A stretch of DNA of 64,000 bases from Flavivirga rizhaonensis (GTDB taxonomy: Bacteria; Bacteroidota; Bacteroidia; Flavobacteriales; Flavobacteriaceae), in the NCBI RefSeq assembly GCF_004791695.1, contig NZ_SRSO01000006.1:124001-188000 (forward strand), written 5' to 3'. Positions 18,134 through 26,465 of the stretch are shown here, piece by piece. Every line of letters starts with the position of its first letter. Position 1 is the stretch's first letter. The position numbers and the translations under genes are program-made. Under the pieces are notes generated by a model. The model was not told the DNA's origin. It was given only the letters and a program-made list of their open reading frames with translations, and searched no databases.

Positions 18134-18665
18134 TTGGTTTTTTAACTTTTTTGGATGGAAACGGTTTCTAATTATTATTTCTACCTACGCATCAGAGCAA
18201 TATTAACCACCCAATTATTATTTTTCTTGACGTTTACAATTATATATTCGCATGAAGTTATACGTAGTGTTTTTATAGGAATAATAAAAAACCAATCAAA
18301 TACGCAGTTCCGGCATCACTGATGAGAGTCAGCGTATATCCGGAACTTTGTATAGGAAGGCTTCAACTATTAATTAATTCGCTCCCATGATTTTTTTATA
18401 ATGATATTCTCACTATTTTGCTGTACTGCTTTAACCTATACCTGATTCTGGCATGTCCCCCCGACATGATTTTTCGGAATCGTTGTATGGGTTGTTATCC
18501 GTCCTTAATCGTCTCAATTATATAAGGCTTGCTTGTGTTACCCATGTAAAATATAACGTGATTGCCATTGCTATTTAACAAACACCAATTTACAGAAACA
18601 AGGAGCGCCTATAATGTAACGGATTAACGTTTATCGTCTTTGGCAGATGCGTTAATTATTGAACG
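18134..18665. other. Gene-free stretch with two strong hairpins
   Basis: No coding frame is convincing here. An eight-base perfect stem (AGTTCCGG at 18306-18313 with 18340-18347) encloses a smaller CTGA/TCAG stem. A second hairpin (CATGTC at 18452-18457 with 18463-18468, loop of five C) is followed by a T run. A TTG box near 18229 and TATATTCG near 18242 could be a promoter. Together they could make a small RNA of about 200 bases on the + strand; this is weakly supported. Confidence 0.3.
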
Positions 18666-19034
18666 TCATTTATGACTATAAGGGATTATATGTTGTGTTT
18701 TTGGTAAAAAGTAAGGTTCGACAGAGCTGTTAAAACAGATCTGTACATCACTAGCACTGCGTTTATCTTTTGGATATAGCTTCTTAAACGTATCAAATAA
18801 TTGCGATACCTCTTTTATGAGGTCATCATTATAAGATACTACGCCTGAGGTTATCAGCCTTTGAGTAGGTTGATTTTTATAGGCATCCGTTAACAAGTTG
18901 GTCATTGCATATTCTAAACTCTCCCAATCACGGTCAGCTTGAACTTTTTTTGTTATTTGCGTAGAATCAATTAACGTTTGGGAATAAGCGCTTGCAAAGA
19001 TTAATGTGAATAGCATAAAAATTTTTATTTTCAT
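18666..19034 (-). pseudogene. Truncated copy of the TlpA-like protein N-terminal domain
   Basis: A protein of 122 residues with a signal peptide. After the signal it matches the start of the TlpA-like protein encoded at 26959-28308: both have a DRDWESLEY / EKDWEHLNY stretch followed by a helix, a LYPKDKRS / KYPNNSHY stretch and FNSSVEPYFLP / FLSSPFRPLFI. The thioredoxin domain and the rest are absent. It is either a decayed paralogue or a gene reduced to the N-terminal domain. Confidence 0.55.
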
Positions 19035-19089
19035 AATGTCAAGTTGTTTTTATAATACGTTTTTTAATAGACACGAAACTATTTTAGAA

Positions 19090-19281
19090 TTATTGAATGT
19101 AAACTGGATTAGGAACCCCTGAAGCAGACACCACATTATTACTTGAATCAATTTTAGTAATTTTTAGCTTTCCTTCTTCCATTTCAATTCTAAATTTGAA
19201 GCCTCCTTCTACAATCATTAAGTAGTTTGTTTGATAAAACCCTCCGTTTTTTTCTAGCTTAAATCTAATTGTATCATCCAT
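19090..19281 (-). CDS. Small hypothetical protein, 63 aa
   Basis: A short, beta-rich protein without signal peptide, ending in a PNPVYIQ tail. It lies upstream of the truncated TlpA-like gene on the same strand with a 55-base gap. Not recognised. The reading frame is clean, and a strong terminator hairpin lies upstream at 19395-19439. Confidence 0.45.
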   Translation of the reverse strand: MDDTIRFKLEKNGGFYQTNYLMIVEGGFKFRIEMEEGKLKITKIDSSNNVVSASGVPNPVYIQ

Positions 19282-19394
19282 TCACTAATGTGTTTGTTCG
19301 GTTTTGTAATTAACGACACTTGTTGTAATAACAAGAAAAAGTATTTAGTGGGTGGGTTTAGAATCGGTATTTAAAAAAAACATGGCAATTCACA

Positions 19395-19439
19395 AAAAAG
19401 AGGTCACCTAAAAAGTAATTTTCTAGGCGACCTCTTTTT
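19395..19439. terminator. Strong bidirectional terminator
   Basis: A 16-base stem (19395-19410 with 19424-19439, one A/C mismatch) around a 13-base loop. A-rich on one side and T-rich on the other, so it can stop transcripts in both directions. Confidence 0.8.
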
Positions 19440-19497
19440 GATTGTTTATGGGTTTTCTTTTTGAATTTGTGAGGATATGGATGTTTTTTGCTATTTT

Positions 19498-19602
19498 TTA
19501 CTCATAATCTTCTATACTTCGCCTTATAGCATCGGCTTTTTCTTTTGGAAAATTACTTAATAAAATTTCTATGATCTCAGAGGGGGTATTTTCAATGGCT
19601 AC
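19498..19602 (-). pseudogene. Short coding-like remnant without start
   Basis: A - strand frame of 34 codons, bounded upstream by TAA and lacking ATG, reads as a natural-looking C-terminus (ENTPSEIIEILLSNFPKEK and a further acidic helix). It may be the tail of a deleted gene. Low confidence. Confidence 0.25.
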
Positions 19603-19630
19603 TTATTAGGTTTAGTAAATGATATAGAGC

Positions 19631-20107
19631 TTATATCTGTTTCTCTTTTATAGTGTTAACACATGTATTTACCACAACATCATAAAAGAAAACTGTTTTA
19701 TCGTTTTCATCATCAAATTCGGAGTAATCAGCCCATGCATTGAGGAATACTTCCTGCACAATTTCTTTAGCCACCACGAAATCCTTAACATATTGATATG
19801 CAATGGCACTTAGCTGTGGATGTAGGATTTTAAAAAGCTCTCTATAACTTTTAAATTTTGACTTTTGTTCATCTTTTATAGTGTCTACACATGCATTTAT
19901 AACGGCATCATAAAAGAAATCTGTCATATCGTGTTCATTTTCTAACCCTGAGTAATCAGCCCATGCGTTAAGAAATACATCCTGTACAATTTCATTAGAT
20001 TCCTCTATATTATTAACATAATGATTTGCAACTGCACTAAGTTGAGGATATAAGATTCTATAAAGATTTTTGTAATTTTTAAATTTTGATTTTGGTTCAC
20101 TTGTCAT
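19631..20107 (-). CDS. Tandem-duplicated sigma-70 region 2 protein without region 4
   Basis: A protein of 158 residues from the ATG at 20107. It holds two copies, 76 residues apart, of the core-binding and -10-recognition part of an ECF sigma factor: each has LYPQLSAVANHYV or LHPQLSAIAYQYV, then IVQDVFLNAWADYS or IVQEVFLNAWADYS. These match region 2 of the ECF factor at 35901-36428. The -35-binding region 4 is absent from both copies. It therefore cannot act as a normal ECF sigma factor and may instead compete for core polymerase or bind an anti-sigma factor. The copies remain similar at DNA level (period 228 bases), so the duplication is fairly recent. Confidence 0.7.
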   Translation of the reverse strand: MTSEPKSKFKNYKNLYRILYPQLSAVANHYVNNIEESNEIVQDVFLNAWADYSGLENEHDMTDFFYDAVINACVDTIKDEQKSKFKSYRELFKILHPQLSAIAYQYVKDFVVAKEIVQEVFLNAWADYSEFDDENDKTVFFYDVVVNTCVNTIKEKQI

Positions 20108-20196
20108 GATATTGGGAGTTAATTTAACTAAAAGCACCCTAAATATAAGTGAATTATTATATAAAATGTAGGATTTTTAGTAAATGTAATTATAAA

Positions 20197-20314
20197 ATCC
20201 CTCTAAGATAAGTTTTCATCCCTTAGAGGTAAATTTTACAATCCCATTAAAAGCGTTTTATCCCTTAGAGATAAGTTTTTATCCTTTAAAACTAATTTTA
20301 ATCTACAATCTTTG
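20197..20314 (+). promoter_or_regulatory. 21-bp repeat array A with promoter
   Basis: Five units in a 21-base register at 20197, 20218, 20239 (degenerate), 20260 and 20281. The best unit begins ATCCCTTAGAGATAAGTTTT. A -7 box AATCTTTG ends at 20314, exactly 33 bases after the start of the last unit. Direct repeats at two helical turns are what AraC-type activators bind; the two AraC-type genes nearby are the candidates. It points to the gene at 20610. Confidence 0.6.
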
Positions 20315-20381
20315 TAGTTGGGAAAATGATAAATAAGGAATTGCAGTATTCCGTATTGTTTTCTTATTATAGATATTTACT

Positions 20382-20415
20382 AAAGAGGCATCTTAAATGG
20401 TTGCCTCTTTTTTTT
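20382..20415 (+). terminator. Terminator in leader A
   Basis: Perfect nine-base stem AAAGAGGCA / TGCCTCTTT with a T run, about 95 bases after the predicted start of transcription of array A and 195 bases before the gene at 20610. It is either an attenuator or the end of a short RNA. Confidence 0.65.
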
Positions 20416-20609
20416 GTGCCCTGTACATAACAGTTATCTTAACTATGTGATTGTTAGAAGCTATTTATATGGCTACATCTTATAAGTTTTTTGGTTAGAT
20501 TAATACGTGTCTATTTTAATATTCCTAATTATATAGAATATGAAATACTAACCCACCCATTTTTTTAATTTTCTTGTTACTATTTATAGTAAACAAATAT
20601 ATTTTAAAA

Positions 20610-21527
20610 ATGAAAAAACTTATCTATATATTATTGGTGCTTATGGCTAATAATAAGTCTTTTTCGCAAATAGAAGTTAATCAGATCTGGTTCACTGATT
20701 ATGATAATTTTAATAAACCCGAACGCATACAAACGAAATTTTTCGATACTAATGGAAGAATAACACAAGATATAAGGTACGGATTTCCTACTTGTGTTTT
20801 TAATTTTAAATCGAGCATTTTAGTATCTAAAAAGAGTTACAGAAATGAAGAAGACTATGCCAACAATCTTGTGCGCTATTATTGGAATTATAAATACCAA
20901 AAACATGACAAATCAAAAATAACAAAAGTAGAGAGCAACCATACCAACTGTAATTATTTTTACGACAACAATAATAACCTCTATAAATTTGAATGGCTAC
21001 GGCTTCATGATTCGACAAAAGCAACAAATCTACTTAAATACAATAAGCATAATGAAGTTATAGAACAAGAATATTTGGGTAATTGGAAAGACGTAATTTC
21101 AAGGCAAAAAGATACAGTGACTACGTTGCATTATTTATTTAATTATCCAAAACCTAACGATACAACTGTGAGTGTTTTAAAGGAAGTTTTTAAAAAAAAT
21201 AAAATAATTTACAGCCAAAATATTGATGGGGAGGTTAAAACTACTAAACGATACATGTATGCTATAAAAAGGGATATAAAACAGCAGTTAGACGCTGTTT
21301 ATACTAAAATGAAAAGAAACAATGATTTAAAGGAATTTATCACCGAACTAGCATATACTAACAACGGATTATTACAAAATATTCAAAAATTTGAGAAAAT
21401 AAAAAACAATTGGACTTTAAAAATAAGAACCATTTTTGAGATTAAAGGAAAAACTTTAAATTTTAACCAAAAAGAAAAAGAAAAAATCAACTCATTTTTA
21501 ATCACTGAATGTAAGGGCTGGTTATAA
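20610..21527 (+). CDS. Secreted hypothetical protein, 305 aa
   Basis: Starts at the ATG at 20610, which gives a clear signal peptide (about 20 residues, ending in SFSQ, a typical flavobacterial signal peptidase site). The mature protein is Lys/Asn/Tyr-rich with repeated short beta hairpins, like proteins made of YD-type or MORN-like strands, but no definite repeat is seen. It lies downstream of array A and its leader terminator. Probably exported to the periplasm or cell surface; function unknown. Confidence 0.65.
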   Translation: MKKLIYILLVLMANNKSFSQIEVNQIWFTDYDNFNKPERIQTKFFDTNGRITQDIRYGFPTCVFNFKSSILVSKKSYRNEEDYANNLVRYYWNYKYQKHDKSKITKVESNHTNCNYFYDNNNNLYKFEWLRLHDSTKATNLLKYNKHNEVIEQEYLGNWKDVISRQKDTVTTLHYLFNYPKPNDTTVSVLKEVFKKNKIIYSQNIDGEVKTTKRYMYAIKRDIKQQLDAVYTKMKRNNDLKEFITELAYTNNGLLQNIQKFEKIKNNWTLKIRTIFEIKGKTLNFNQKEKEKINSFLITECKGWL

Positions 21528-21657
21528 TTATATTATGAGTTTATAGTCTTCTTATATAGAATAACAAGGAAATTAAAAAAATGCGTGGATGGTGCTTAAA
21601 ATTAAAGGTATAGAAATAGAATATCAGATTATTTAACAAAAAAGCGAACCAACTTTA

Positions 21658-21712
21658 ATCCTTTAGAGACAATTATTTATACGTTAGAAATAATTTTTAT
21701 TAGTAACCTTTG
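21658..21712 (+). promoter_or_regulatory. 21-bp repeat array B with promoter
   Basis: Two units at 21658 and 21679 (the first begins ATCCTTTAGAGACAATTATT) and a -7 box AACCTTTG ending at 21712, again 33 bases after the start of the last unit. It lies before the AraC-type gene at 21856, so this regulator probably controls itself. Confidence 0.55.
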
Positions 21713-21770
21713 TAATAAGAAATGATAAAGAAACTTAGCAGATCTATGTTGTTAAAATTCATTATTCTTA

Positions 21771-21806
21771 AAAAAGAGACATCCATTTAAGGTGTCTCTT
21801 TTTTTA
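21771..21806 (+). terminator. Terminator in leader B
   Basis: Perfect 11-base stem AAAAAGAGACA / TGTCTCTTTTT plus T run, about 60 bases after the predicted transcription start and 50 bases before the AraC-type gene. Same layout as leaders A and C. Confidence 0.7.
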
Positions 21807-21855
21807 GTTCCAAACACCTTTTTTAAAAGTTTCATAAAACAGATAAATAAAAATT

Positions 21856-22854
21856 ATGCATACTGATTATGATAAAAAGAAATTAACCCATATTTATAAT
21901 GCGCTTATGGAGTTTGCCAGTGGTAATTTAACGATAAGATTGAAAACAACACATAGGAAAGATGAGATAGAAACCCTTGCTCGGCTTATTAATGTAACTT
22001 TGGATAAAGTAAGCACTTTTTTTTACCATGACGGTTTTGTAAACCAAACGGAAACCTATAACTACCGAATTCAATCAATTTTTATATTGGATTGGGATGA
22101 TAGTATGGTAGCGTTTAACCCTAGTGTAAAAAAAATTTTGGCTTTTAATGAAAATGAGCTAAAGGCTAAACCTTTTAATTCGTTACTAACCGATAAATCA
22201 AAATTAGAATGGGACTATTTAAAGTCTGAGCTGTCAAAAAAGGGTAAACTCCACAATGAATTTATAGAACTATCCTTTAAAACCAAACAAGATTCCATTA
22301 TTATAATGAACTGCTTGGTTGATAAACTACTTGGTGAGAATGGTTCAGATGAAAAAATATTTATTACATCTGTAGAAATTGAGAAGGATAGCGAAAAAAA
22401 GAAAGGGGAACTGTATAAAAAAATAACTACCAGCACTATAAATAATGCTGCCCCAAAGCGTAAAAACTATAAATATCAGATAACTTTAAAGCCAGGAGAC
22501 CTAGAAAAAATTAATCAAGTCCATGAATACATCCAAGAAAATCTTAGTGATCCACTTCCATCATTAAAGAAGTTGGCTGAATCTATTGGCACAAATGAAT
22601 CAAGGCTTAGACACGGGTTTAAGTTCATATACGGAGAAAGCCCCTATGGTTTTTTTAAAAGCGAACGCTTAAACAAGGCACTTCAACTTGTGAAAAATAG
22701 CGATGTCCCTATTAAAAAAATCGCAACCCTTACCGGATTTAAACACGTCTCCCATTTTACAATAGCGTTTAAGAATAAATATAACTACACCCCAAGAGAT
22801 ATAAGAAAACAATCTCATATTAATAAAGTAGAGAAGGGGTTTAAAAACGTATAA
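21856..22854 (+). CDS. HAMP-PAS-AraC-type transcriptional regulator
   Basis: A protein of 332 residues with three parts. Residues 8-55 resemble a HAMP segment (MEFASGNLTIRLK, then DEIETLARLINVTLD). Residues 60-165 are a PAS-like sensor. Residues 225-322 are an AraC-type double helix-turn-helix, with LKKLAESIGTNESRLRHGF in the first and IKKIATLTGFKHVSHFTIAF in the second. There is no membrane helix, so the HAMP part is probably a cytosolic signalling coil. It should bind direct repeats such as the 21-bp arrays. The regulator at 38577 is a paralogue. It precedes the MauE-like gene and four small secreted proteins. Confidence 0.85.
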   Translation: MHTDYDKKKLTHIYNALMEFASGNLTIRLKTTHRKDEIETLARLINVTLDKVSTFFYHDGFVNQTETYNYRIQSIFILDWDDSMVAFNPSVKKILAFNENELKAKPFNSLLTDKSKLEWDYLKSELSKKGKLHNEFIELSFKTKQDSIIIMNCLVDKLLGENGSDEKIFITSVEIEKDSEKKKGELYKKITTSTINNAAPKRKNYKYQITLKPGDLEKINQVHEYIQENLSDPLPSLKKLAESIGTNESRLRHGFKFIYGESPYGFFKSERLNKALQLVKNSDVPIKKIATLTGFKHVSHFTIAFKNKYNYTPRDIRKQSHINKVEKGFKNV

Positions 22855-22887
22855 TACGTTTTTAAAATATTCATTTCAAGTATCAGA

Positions 22888-22984
22888 ATCCCTCTCGGGT
22901 AAGTTGTTTTTCATTATAGATAAGCATTTCTCCCTCTCGTACAATTTTCTATCCCTTACAGAAAAGTTTTGTTTCCTAATTTTG
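22888..22984 (+). promoter_or_regulatory. 21-bp repeat array C with consensus promoter
   Basis: Four units in perfect 21-base register at 22888, 22909, 22930 and 22951; the last begins ATCCCTTACAGAAAAGTTTT. A perfect -7 box TAATTTTG lies at 22977-22984 and its last base is 33 bases from the start of the last unit, as in arrays A and B. Transcription should start near 22991 and read into the MauE-like gene at 23059. Confidence 0.65.
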
Positions 22985-23058
22985 AATCATTGATAATCAA
23001 GTGATTATTTCGTGATTTTAAAATTAGTACAAACGGAAAAATAAATATTATTAATTAA

Positions 23059-23508
23059 ATGAAAACTAAAAATATACTACTGGAAATTATTTGTCTGCTA
23101 CTTGTTGTATTATTTGTATATGCAGCTACCAACAAAATGTTCGATTTTGTTAATTTTAAACGACAGTTAGGAGAAAGCCCCTTATTAGGTGATTTTTCAA
23201 ATGTGGTGGCTTGGTTTATTCCAACTATAGAAATTATTATCGCCTTCCTTTTGGTTATCCCAAAATTTAAAGCGTGGGGGCTTTATGCTTCCTTAATTCT
23301 TATGTCACTATTTACAATTTATCTTTTTATCATATTAAATTTTGTGCCACGAGAAGATATTCCTTGTTCCTGTGGTGGGATCTTAAATAAAATGGGATGG
23401 AAAGCACATATCTATTTTAACCTATTTTTTGTTATAATGGCAGCTACGGGTATTAAAGTTCATTCCTATCAAAAAAAACATAAAATCATTTATCCAACAA
23501 CAGGATAA
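23059..23508 (+). CDS. MauE/DoxX-type membrane protein
   Basis: A protein of 149 residues with four membrane helices and the layout of the MauE/DoxX family: a first helix followed by ATNKMFDFVNFKRQL, a second after WFIPTIEIIIAFLLV, and a CSCGG motif in the loop before the last helix. Members are linked to thiol-disulfide chemistry in the periplasm. It is the first gene after array C and precedes four secreted Cys-bearing small proteins, so it may help them to fold or to be exported. This pairing is common in flavobacteria. Confidence 0.75.
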   Translation: MKTKNILLEIICLLLVVLFVYAATNKMFDFVNFKRQLGESPLLGDFSNVVAWFIPTIEIIIAFLLVIPKFKAWGLYASLILMSLFTIYLFIILNFVPREDIPCSCGGILNKMGWKAHIYFNLFFVIMAATGIKVHSYQKKHKIIYPTTG

Positions 23509-23518
23509 AACACCATAT

Positions 23519-23534
23519 ATCATTGCGCAATGAT
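23519..23534. repeat. Perfect 16-bp palindrome
   Basis: ATCATTGCGCAATGAT, a perfect palindrome ten bases after the MauE-like stop and 60 bases before the first small secreted gene. A smaller inverted repeat (TATTATC, five bases, GATAATA) lies before the second. Possibly an operator. Confidence 0.4.
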
Positions 23535-23593
23535 CTCAGGGGCATCCGAAAACCTGTAAAATAGAGTAGGAACAAATTATTAAAATCTATATT

Positions 23594-23866
23594 ATGAAAT
23601 CTAAATTTTTAAAAATCGGTTTACCTTTATTTGCCTTTATGTTTGCAATCCTATTATCTTCATTTACTGTTAATGATGTAACGATAACTGGATATTATGA
23701 TAATCCAAATATTACTGGGATTGAAACTCAAGAAACTGAATGTGCTTTAACTGGAACTGGTGCTTTATGTCTTAAAGTTATAGGTCCTTTCGAGTCTTAT
23801 CAATTATATGCAACTGATGAACTTGATACTATCGAAGATAATGAATTGAAAGTGGTTATTCCTTAA
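23594..23866 (+). CDS. Small secreted protein, DUF6520/NVEALA-like, paralogue 1
   Basis: A protein of 90 residues with a typical N-terminal signal (MKSKFLKIGLPLFAFMFAIL) and a mature part of about 65 residues. It shares with three neighbours the pattern GYYDNP-I, two Cys flanking a GTG motif, a VGPF-YQLY core and a final LD-I-NNEL. This is the look of the flavobacterial DUF6520 and the Bacteroides NVEALA peptides, whose role is not known. A strong terminator follows at 23881. Confidence 0.7.
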   Translation: MKSKFLKIGLPLFAFMFAILLSSFTVNDVTITGYYDNPNITGIETQETECALTGTGALCLKVIGPFESYQLYATDELDTIEDNELKVVIP

Positions 23867-23880
23867 TAGATTAATTAGAA

Positions 23881-23909
23881 AAGGTGTCCGCTTTGCGGAC
23901 ACTTTTTTT
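23881..23909 (+). terminator. Terminator after paralogue 1
   Basis: Stem of 11 pairs (23881-23891 with 23895-23905, one G/T pair), loop of three, seven T at the end. A classic intrinsic terminator, 14 bases after the stop codon. Confidence 0.85.
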
Positions 23910-24105
23910 GTTATTGAACCACTATTTTGAAATAAAAAAAGGGAATTTATACATTAGTGTTGTTTAAATACATCAGTGTTTATAGGGTATATGAATACTG
24001 ACCCCATAAAGTGTATTATCAGTACGATAATATATGGCATATCTTCGTTTAATGATGTTAGAGGAATTCGAAAACCCGTAAAAAAAATTATTAAAAATCC
24101 ATATT

Positions 24106-24366
24106 ATGAAGTCTAAATTTTTATTAAAGGTATATGTTTTTGTATTTGCCCTCATATTGTCTTCATTTACTAAAAATAGAGATAATTTAATAACAGGTTA
24201 TTATTATAATCCCTTTGTGTCTGAAGTTCATGAAGTATTAACAGATTGTTCATTAACTGGAGTTGGTCAGTACTGTTTAGTAACAGTTGGGCCATATAGA
24301 TACCAGTTGTACCTAACGAATGATCTTGATTTAATCCCAGACAATGAATTAAAAAAGGTTTATTGA
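24106..24366 (+). CDS. Small secreted protein, DUF6520/NVEALA-like, paralogue 2
   Basis: Signal peptide beginning MKSKFLLKVYVFVFALIL, then the family core: GYYYNP, a Cys, TGVGQYC, VGPYRYQLY and DNELKK. The 40 bases before its start resemble those of paralogues 1 and 4 (GAAAACC box, then AATTATTAAAA before ATG). It has 86 residues and is separated from paralogue 1 by a terminator and a new leader. Confidence 0.65.
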   Translation: MKSKFLLKVYVFVFALILSSFTKNRDNLITGYYYNPFVSEVHEVLTDCSLTGVGQYCLVTVGPYRYQLYLTNDLDLIPDNELKKVY

Positions 24367-24422
24367 GAGCAAGTACTAATGCAAAAAAGAGTAGAAATAA
24401 ATTATTCAAAAATCAAAAAATT

Positions 24423-24707
24423 ATGAAATCTAAAAAAAAGAAAGTCATTGTACATGTGTTTGCGATTATGCTAGCTATCTCATTATGTTCTTTTACTACT
24501 AATCGTGATGTTACTAAAACAGCTTATTATGACGATCCTTATATCCCTGAAATACAATCTACAACAATAGATTGTGAACTTTGTTCGGTAACTGGTACTG
24601 GAGATTTATGTACCATACAAGTGGGGCCATTCCAATTTCAATTGTATTGTACTCCTGATCTTGATACTATTCCAAATAATGAATTAAGGAGAATTGATCC
24701 CTGTTAA
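24423..24707 (+). CDS. Small secreted protein, DUF6520/NVEALA-like, paralogue 3
   Basis: The ATG at 24423 gives the family signal peptide (MKSKKKKVIVHVFAIMLAIS); an in-frame TTG at 24363 lies inside the leader. The mature part has YYDDP, a C-x2-C pair before TGTGDLC, VGPFQFQLY and NNELRR, so this copy has an extra Cys compared with paralogues 1 and 2. It has 94 residues. Confidence 0.65.
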   Translation: MKSKKKKVIVHVFAIMLAISLCSFTTNRDVTKTAYYDDPYIPEIQSTTIDCELCSVTGTGDLCTIQVGPFQFQLYCTPDLDTIPNNELRRIDPC

Positions 24708-24837
24708 ATTATTCTATAAAATATCCGTTTAAAGTGATTTCTCTATTAATTAAATTCTATTTAGAAACCAAAGTAAAATAACAGGGAGTCTGAAAACCTG
24801 AACAAAAGAGTAGGAAAAATTATTAAAATCTATAATT

Positions 24838-25119
24838 ATGAAATTAAAGATGTTTAAAGTGATTTTACCAGTAGTTGTGTTTATTTTTGCCAGTGCATTA
24901 TGCTCTTTTACTGTTAATAGTGATATCCCTAGAGTAGCCTATTATGACGATCCAAATATCGCAGGAGTTCAAGAAGTAACAATAACATGTTTAACTTGTT
25001 CGATAACTGGAACTGGTGATTTATGTAAAATACAAGTAGGACCATTCCATTATCAATTGTATTCAACTTCCGATCTTGATTTGGTACAAAATAATGAATT
25101 AAAACTTATTGTTAACTAA
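24838..25119 (+). CDS. Small secreted protein, DUF6520/NVEALA-like, paralogue 4
   Basis: A protein of 93 residues, closest to paralogue 3: same C-x2-C pair, TGTGDLC, VGPFHYQLY and NNELKL. The leader of about 50 bases is nearly the same as that of paralogue 1 (GAAAACCTG, then AGAGTAGGAA, then AATTATTAAAATCTATA before ATG). Last intact gene of the cluster. Confidence 0.65.
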   Translation: MKLKMFKVILPVVVFIFASALCSFTVNSDIPRVAYYDDPNIAGVQEVTITCLTCSITGTGDLCKIQVGPFHYQLYSTSDLDLVQNNELKLIVN

Positions 25120-25420
25120 ATTCTCTTGGTATCAGACAAGTATAAAACATCAAAGACAAAAAATCTGTTATTATTCTACACCTTGTTAAATTATCTCATT
25201 TACAATGTATCGTGGGTTAATTCAATTTGAAATTCACTTTCTCTTTAAAGGATAAGCATTTTTTCTGTACATGGTGCATAAAACAGTTCCCTCTTTTAAA
25301 GTAATGGGATGTGTATATATTTTTACTTCTTATACAATATCTAATACTGTAGAATAATAACAGGTTTTCGCATTGTACTCCTTATTAAATTCTTCTCTAA
25401 ATATGCCTACTTCTTTAGGG

Positions 25421-25582
25421 TTACCAATAAATTAATTGGATAGAAGGATTATTATCGAAACTCACAAACACTGGAGCTGAACCTTCCAATGCAGATTCAT
25501 CAGCATATAGACGCCAAGGATGTGAAGTTAGGGCAGTGATATGTACTTTAAATTTGTTGAAACCTCCTTTTTCGCTATGTAT
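25421..25582 (-). pseudogene. C-terminal remnant of an unknown gene
   Basis: An open frame of about 53 codons on the - strand, without start codon, reading as a coding-like tail (LTSHPWRLYADESALEGSA, then a strand, ending in IQLIYW and a stop). No homologous full gene was found in the window. Confidence 0.3.
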
Positions 25583-25673
25583 TTACATTTTATGGAGTTT
25601 GGAGTGGATATTTTGACACCTAAAAGTTTAAATAATGGATTTTTGTTTTAATATTCATTGTTTATATTTCTTT

Positions 25674-25768
25674 TGTCATGTCGAAATGAGGAACAATTGA
25701 GATATCTCATCACATTTCTATTAGGGTTTCAATAATGATGTGATTTCTCTCTCTGGGTCGAAATGACC
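25674..25768. repeat. REP-like dispersed repeat
   Basis: Imperfect inverted repeat with GTCGAAATGA near one end and TCGAAATGACC at the other, and GAGATATCTCATCACA facing TGTGATTTCTC inside. Sequences of this kind (GTCATTTCGACC...) occur in many copies between genes in flavobacterial genomes. Confidence 0.45.
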
Positions 25769-26184
25769 ACTATCACGTTAGTTAAAAGCTTTTAGCACAA
25801 ACTAATATTATTGAGATTCACGTTTTATTCATTGTTTTTTATTTTATAATAATGAATTCATGAATCTTTCGATTTTACGGGAATGACAAAAAGATTAATA
25901 AAAATGCACGACATCCATTGACACTAATAAAAAAATGCCGTGCAACTTAAAATAATTCTTTGTATAAGTGACTAATTCAAAGACATTATTATGAAAAAAA
26001 TAAGTTTGTTATTATTTTATATAACTTTTTTCGTCCATCTGTTAAAAGGGAAAAGATGATTTTAAATTTTTAACTACTCTAACCTAATTAATCTTAAAAA
26101 CCATATCTATTCCCTTTTTGACATTGCATTGTTATATTGCGCTCATTTAAATCTTGTTGTTTTTTTATTGTTTAAAAATTCAGT

Positions 26185-26457
26185 CTAAACCGCGCTTCGA
26201 CTTACTTCGGCTACGCTCAGCACAGGTCGCTCAGTGTGATTAATATTTAAAAAATATACTGATTCTTGGGGTTTATCGTTTTTCAGCACTATGTCTGTAT
26301 CTTCAATCATATGATGACTACTATGTTCTTTTTTGATCCTAAAATCACTGTAAAGAAAAGTCTTGGTATCCAACCTTGTTTCTCTATTTACTGAAAACAG
26401 AAGTAATAGTATATTGATACCCAACAAAATGGTGATTACTATGATTACATCTTGCAT
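26185..26457 (-). CDS. Small membrane protein, C-terminus altered by a repeat
   Basis: Begins with one hydrophobic helix (MQDVIIVITILLGINILLLL) followed by a charged cytosolic part; 90 residues. The last 18 residues are encoded by a repeat-like sequence (CGCTTCGACTTACTTCGGCT and onward at 26192-26232), so the natural end was probably replaced by insertion of that repeat. The N-terminal helix resembles the 34-residue peptide at 39980. It is the last gene of the SusC/SusD cluster. Confidence 0.5.
   Translation of the reverse strand: MQDVIIVITILLGINILLLLFSVNRETRLDTKTFLYSDFRIKKEHSSHHMIEDTDIVLKNDKPQESVYFLNINHTERPVLSVAEVSRSAV
26192..26236. repeat. GC-rich dispersed repeat inside coding end
   Basis: A short GC-rich block in AT-rich surroundings, containing CTTCGACTTACTTCGGCTAC and CTCAGCACAGGTCGCTCAG. 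This is a common intergenic repeat type in flavobacteria; here it forms the 3' end of the gene at 26185. Confidence 0.45.
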
Positions 26458-26465
26458 ATTTGCGT

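Larger units (their letters stand above)
25120..26184. other. 1-kb stretch of decayed and repetitive DNA
   Basis: There is no intact gene. It holds a C-terminal gene remnant on the - strand (25421-25582), an interspersed-repeat type sequence (25674-25768), and an ATG at 25991 followed by a 22-residue signal-peptide-like frame (MKKISLLLFYITFFVHLL) that stops at 26059, like the start of a deleted secreted-protein gene. Confidence 0.5.

Noticed and set aside
18317..18335. CTGATGAG in the 18.3-kb hairpin, as in hammerhead ribozymes
   Set aside because: No GAAA box follows at the right place and the stems do not make the three-way junction.
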